Shown here one piece after another: positions 60,201-64,000 of a DNA stretch of 64,000 nt. Under the pieces are notes generated by a model. That model did not search any database and was not told the DNA's origin. It worked only from the letters and a program-made list of their open reading frames with translations. The position numbers and the translations under genes were made by a program. Source of the DNA: Lamellibrachia satsuma (Eukaryota > Annelida > Polychaeta > Sabellida > Siboglinidae). The stretch covers positions 3,450,001-3,514,000 of the forward strand of contig BSQZ01000050.1 of assembly GCA_033239005.1 (NCBI GenBank), in the 5' to 3' direction. Every line of letters starts with the position of its first letter. Position 1 is the first letter of the stretch.

Positions 60201-60576
60201 CTGAGTGAATTGTGGCAACGTGGGGTGATCAAACTTGTCAAAGGTTCGAAGTAACCGCAGTGGGATTTGAAACCGGGTTCTCTCAATTGAGAGTCCGGCC
60301 CCTCTAACCGGTATGCTATCGCGCCCCACTTTGACAGTTTGTTTTAAAATATTCACATAGCAAGCATTAACAGTCAATAGATAATTTCTTGCATTCATTT
60401 ATGGTCCCCCGTAAAAAAACATTTCCTATATCGAATCTCACTATTCTTTAGTAATGCTACTTCGTATCCTCTCATTCTTAGACTTTCCATACATTTTAAC
60501 ACTTCTATCAATAATTCCATATTCATTCCATAGCAAAAAACCTACTATTTCATACCATTTTAATAATATCGCCGTC
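57261..60576. repeat. 3.3-kb tandem unit II (3316 bp)
   Basis: Same order as unit I, nearly identical to unit III. 41-bp array at 58017-58345 (8 copies), 31-bp array at 58705-59485, old LINE at ~59905-60576. Confidence 0.95.
59989..60327 (-). mobile_element. tRNA-derived SINE, unit II
   Basis: Same SINE insertion as in unit I, duplicated with the unit. Confidence 0.8.
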
Positions 60577-63500
60577 AACCGTCTCTGTCGTAACCACGCC
60601 GAGCCGCGGCAGAGGTGGAGAGAACGTCGACCATATCTGTTTAACATTTCATGAGAGTAACAGGAATGATTGACAGTAACAGGAATGACTGAGAGTATTA
60701 CTAGTAAAAAGGACAAAGTTAAATGTACACAGTGTTGGGGTCTATTTTCGCATGAAACGGCGAATTGTTCCATGCAATGCATAGCAATTGAAATTGGTAT
60801 TTGTTAGAATTGGGGTCAATTACTTTGTAACTGAAAGGCCAATTCTGGAATTTTATTTTTACAAGGAATTGGTGAACATATAATGGACATTACTTTTCAG
60901 TTACATCACGCAGCTTTGTGCAAAAAATCACTAAAATATAATATTGTGTATATCACATTTGCTTGACATTAATAATAAATGTTTTGCAGAAAGTAAATAA
61001 AGCTTGTCTAAATTAGGTGTAATTTTTTGACATTTGAGTATGTGTTCGGTTGCTCTGCTCCAATACTGCAATTTCGATGTGGAGTTGATAATAATTTGAA
61101 TTGGTATGTTGGAATTGTATTTTTGAAATTGCATTTGTAATGGGTGTGTAATTGGAATTCATATTTAGTGTAATTAACCCCGAAAGCTGGTCTTGGTCAC
61201 TTGCGAATAAACGCCACAGGGGAGGCAGAGTTAGTTGAACTATTTTAATAATTTTTATATCTATGGCTCACTCATATTCATCAGACAAAATTGTTTTACT
61301 CACATAAACTATGATTATTATTAGAACACCGTATACCGATATAATATATCCAGCATGCATAGATAATTATTTTATACCGATATAATATATCCATCAAGCA
61401 TAGATAATTATTTTATACCGATATAATATATCCAGCATGCATATATAATTATTTTATACCGATATAATATATCCAGCATGCATAGATAATTATTTTATAC
61501 CGATATAATATATCCAGCATGCATAGATAATTATTTTATACCGATATAATATATCCAGGATGCATAGATAATTATTTTATACCGATATAATATATCCAGC
61601 ATGCATAGATAATTATTTTATACCGATATAATATATCCAGCATGCATAGATAATTATATGTAGCTGATTCAAATAGTATTGTTAAGCTGGCTCAACTAAC
61701 ACTTAGTGTGGGGCAAGTTGAACCACAGTGTAGCGTAAATTGGGGAATACTTTATTTGTATAGTTTAGGTAAGCTTTGTACTAAAAGTTTATAGCAACTC
61801 AGTTAACACATCTACGCAATGAGCACAACACGTATCTGGCAAGTCTACACGCTTAATTAATAAGTCGACACAATTAATATACACTTATAGGCCAATCGCA
61901 ACCAGTGTAGCTAACTGCTAATAGGTATGTTGTCTCGTAGCCATCTGTTCTCCCAGTTTGTTCGAAAATGAATTCCTTGTTGGGGTAAAGAACACTCGAC
62001 TTCGTTCTTTATCCGCTACTCAACTTAACCTCCTTTGGGCCTTGGGTGGCTCAACTTAACCTCCTTGGGCCTGGGGTGGCTCAACTTAGCCTCTCTTGGG
62101 GCTGGGGTGGCTCAACTTAACCTCTCTTGGGGCTGGGGTGGCTCAACTTAACATCCCTTGGGGCTGGGGTGGCTCAACTTAACATCCCTTGGGGCTGGGG
62201 TGGCTCAACTTAACCTCCCTTGGGGCTGGGGTGGCTCAACTTAACCTCCCTTGGGCATGGGGTGGCTCAACTTAACCTCTCTTGGGGCTGGGGTGGCTCA
62301 ACTTAACCTCTCTTGGGGCTGGGGTGGCTCAACTTAACCTCCCTTGGGCCTGGGGTGGCTCAACTTAACCTCTCTTGGGGCTGGGGTGGCTCAACTTAAC
62401 CTCTCTTGGGGCTGGGGTGGCTCAACTTAACCTCCCTTGGGGCTGGGGTGGCTCAACTTAACCTCCCTTAGGCATGGGGTGGCTCAACTTAACCTCCCTT
62501 GGGCCTGGGTGGCTCAACTAAACCTCCATTGGGCCTGGGGTGGCTCAACTAAACCTCCTTGGGCCTGGGGTGGCTCAACTAAACCTCCCTTGGGCCTGGG
62601 GTGGCTCAACTAAACCTCTCTTGAGCCTGGGGTGGCTCAACTTAACCTCCCTTGTGGGTCTGGGATGGCTCAACTTAACCTCCCTTGGGCCTGGGGTGGC
62701 TCAACTAGCTCCGTCTCGACAATTAATATTTTTAATTAACTTCCCATTGATGCGTGAAGTGATGTAAATAATCTTCCCTGTGCATAGTTAAACTATTTGT
62801 AAGTGCACAGATAATAAAGTCTGGTCACACGCGTTGATAGCTTACACACCAGCAGATATAAATCAGTATCACTTTTAACTGACCGTTGTGAGAAATGGCA
62901 CTTATTGTGCGTCAATCGTGCATTAATAACATGTTCAATCACTGGGTGGTACCACGTAACTGTCGCTGCGGTAGTTTTCTGGGAAACATGGGTGGCTCAC
63001 CTAATCCAGTAGCTCGAAGATTGTACAGGTTCACTGTGGCGCGTCGATCAGTGCGTGAGTCACGCTCGTTGACATTGGCCAGATCCATACAAACGTCAAT
63101 GTTAGACATACATTTTCTATGAAGAAGGATCGTGCACTCTGTGACAAGTGGACAATGAAGCAATTGGCTTATTGAGAGCGCTTTTATAAATTACGTGTAA
63201 CCCGCCTATTTGTAAAAAAAAGATAAAGGTACGTTCTTATATAGCGCGGTATCCAGTCCGTATGACCGCTCGAAGCGCTTTACACTTCACCCCCTGGCAG
63301 ACCTGTTCATTCCAAGGCCATCTCAACTTCTATGGGAAGCATTCAGCCATGCTGCAATTACCGCGCGAAGACTATTAGTTCACATATCAATCACTGTCTG
63401 TATTGCCAGGTACTCATTTATACAGCTGAGTGAATTGTGGCAACGTGGGGTGATCAAACTTGTCAAAGGTTCGAAGTAACCGCAGTGGGATTTGAAACCG

Positions 63501-63800
63501 GGTTCTCTCAATTGAGAGTCCGGCCTCTCTAACCGGTATGCTATCGCGCCCCATTTTGACAGTTTGTTTTAAAATATTCACATAGCAAGCATTTACAGTC
63601 AATAGATAATTTCTTGCATTCATTTATGGTCCCCCGTAAAAAACATTTCCTATATCGAATCTCACTATTCTTTAGTAATGCTACTTCGTATCCTCTCATT
63701 CTTAGACTTTCCATACATTTTAACACTTCTATCAATAATTCCATATTCATTCCATAGCAAAAAACCTACTATTTCATACCATTTTAATAATATCGCCGTC
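60577..63800. repeat. 3.3-kb tandem unit III (3224 bp)
   Basis: 41-bp array at ~61330-61655 (8 copies), 31-bp array at ~62020-62705. It is shorter than unit II by three 31-bp repeats' worth or so. At its end the old LINE continues instead of starting a new unit. Confidence 0.95.
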
Positions 63801-63885
63801 TGGTGTTATTGAATCAAATTCTGTTAGGCGTTTTTCATAACTAAGGTTTCTGCGTTCAGTAATCACCTTCATCGCGCTACTGTAT
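63130..63885 (-). mobile_element. Old CR1-like LINE fragment, unit III and beyond
   Basis: As in units I and II up to CGCCGTC (63800), then it continues with TTAGGCGTTTTTCATAACTA AGG, the expected next part of the LINE (FRNLSYEKRL-like). This shows where the tandem unit was cut out of an older LINE. Confidence 0.8.
63213..63552 (-). mobile_element. tRNA-derived SINE, unit III
   Basis: Third copy of the same SINE insertion. Confidence 0.8.
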
Positions 63886-64000
63886 GTTCTGCCTAATGCA
63901 TATACAGGTCCGTATGAAACAAACATGTATTGGTAAGGTTCACCTTAACAATGGGGTTTCGTGGCAAGCATGACAATATTTCGCCCCGAAACTACCTTGC

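Overview
This window is animal nuclear DNA. It holds an intron-rich gene with GT-AG splice sites, CR1-like, L1-like and DIRS-like retroelement remains, a tRNA-derived SINE, and very many micro-, mini- and macrosatellites. A marine invertebrate (lophotrochozoan or invertebrate deuterostome) fits the repeat content, but the species cannot be fixed from the sequence alone. There are no bacterial-type operons, CRISPR arrays or phage genes.

The only conventional protein genes are two head-to-tail copies of a selenium-binding protein 1 / methanethiol oxidase gene (SELENBP1 family), both on the minus strand. Copy B (32358-41700) is complete: ten exons with consistent splice phases give a 489-residue protein that follows the family end to end. 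Copy A enters from the left edge. Exons 5, 4, 3 and 2 are intact (425-607, 1070-1190, 4870-5055, 19468-19640), exon 1 is visible only as a damaged relic near 20470-20519, and exons 6-10 should lie left of base 1. Intron 2 is 386 bp in copy B but over 14 kb in copy A, because copy A took in a large palindromic element and other debris.

Layout: 1-5100 copy A exons and introns, with a broken CR1-like LINE at 2641-4590. 5125-5360 is a composite microsatellite. 6241-17982 is an 11.7-kb fold-back-like palindrome: about 1-kb unique terminal inverted repeats, inner arms of a 35-bp satellite, and a satellite-filled loop. 18-20.5 kb holds a LINE scrap, copy A exon 2 and the exon 1 relic. 20.6-26 kb is upstream sequence paralogous to 41.8-46 kb. 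26.8-29.7 kb is a graveyard of L1-like ORF1, DIRS-like RNase H and CR1-like pieces. 32.3-41.7 kb is copy B. 41.7-47.2 kb is duplicated upstream sequence. 47807-51798 is a nearly full-length CR1-like LINE (ORF1 with a GDSL/SGNH-type esterase domain, ORF2 with endonuclease and reverse transcriptase) carrying three frame breaks. It sits in a third copy of the duplicated sequence, whose two paralogues preserve the empty site. 53303-53752 is a 45-bp minisatellite. 53990-63800 is three tandem units of about 3.3 kb, each holding a 41-bp array, a 31-bp array, an old LINE fragment and a SINE.

The genes do not form a pathway here. The story is a gene duplication followed by layered repeat invasion and satellite expansion. 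The most unusual object is the palindrome in intron 2 of copy A.
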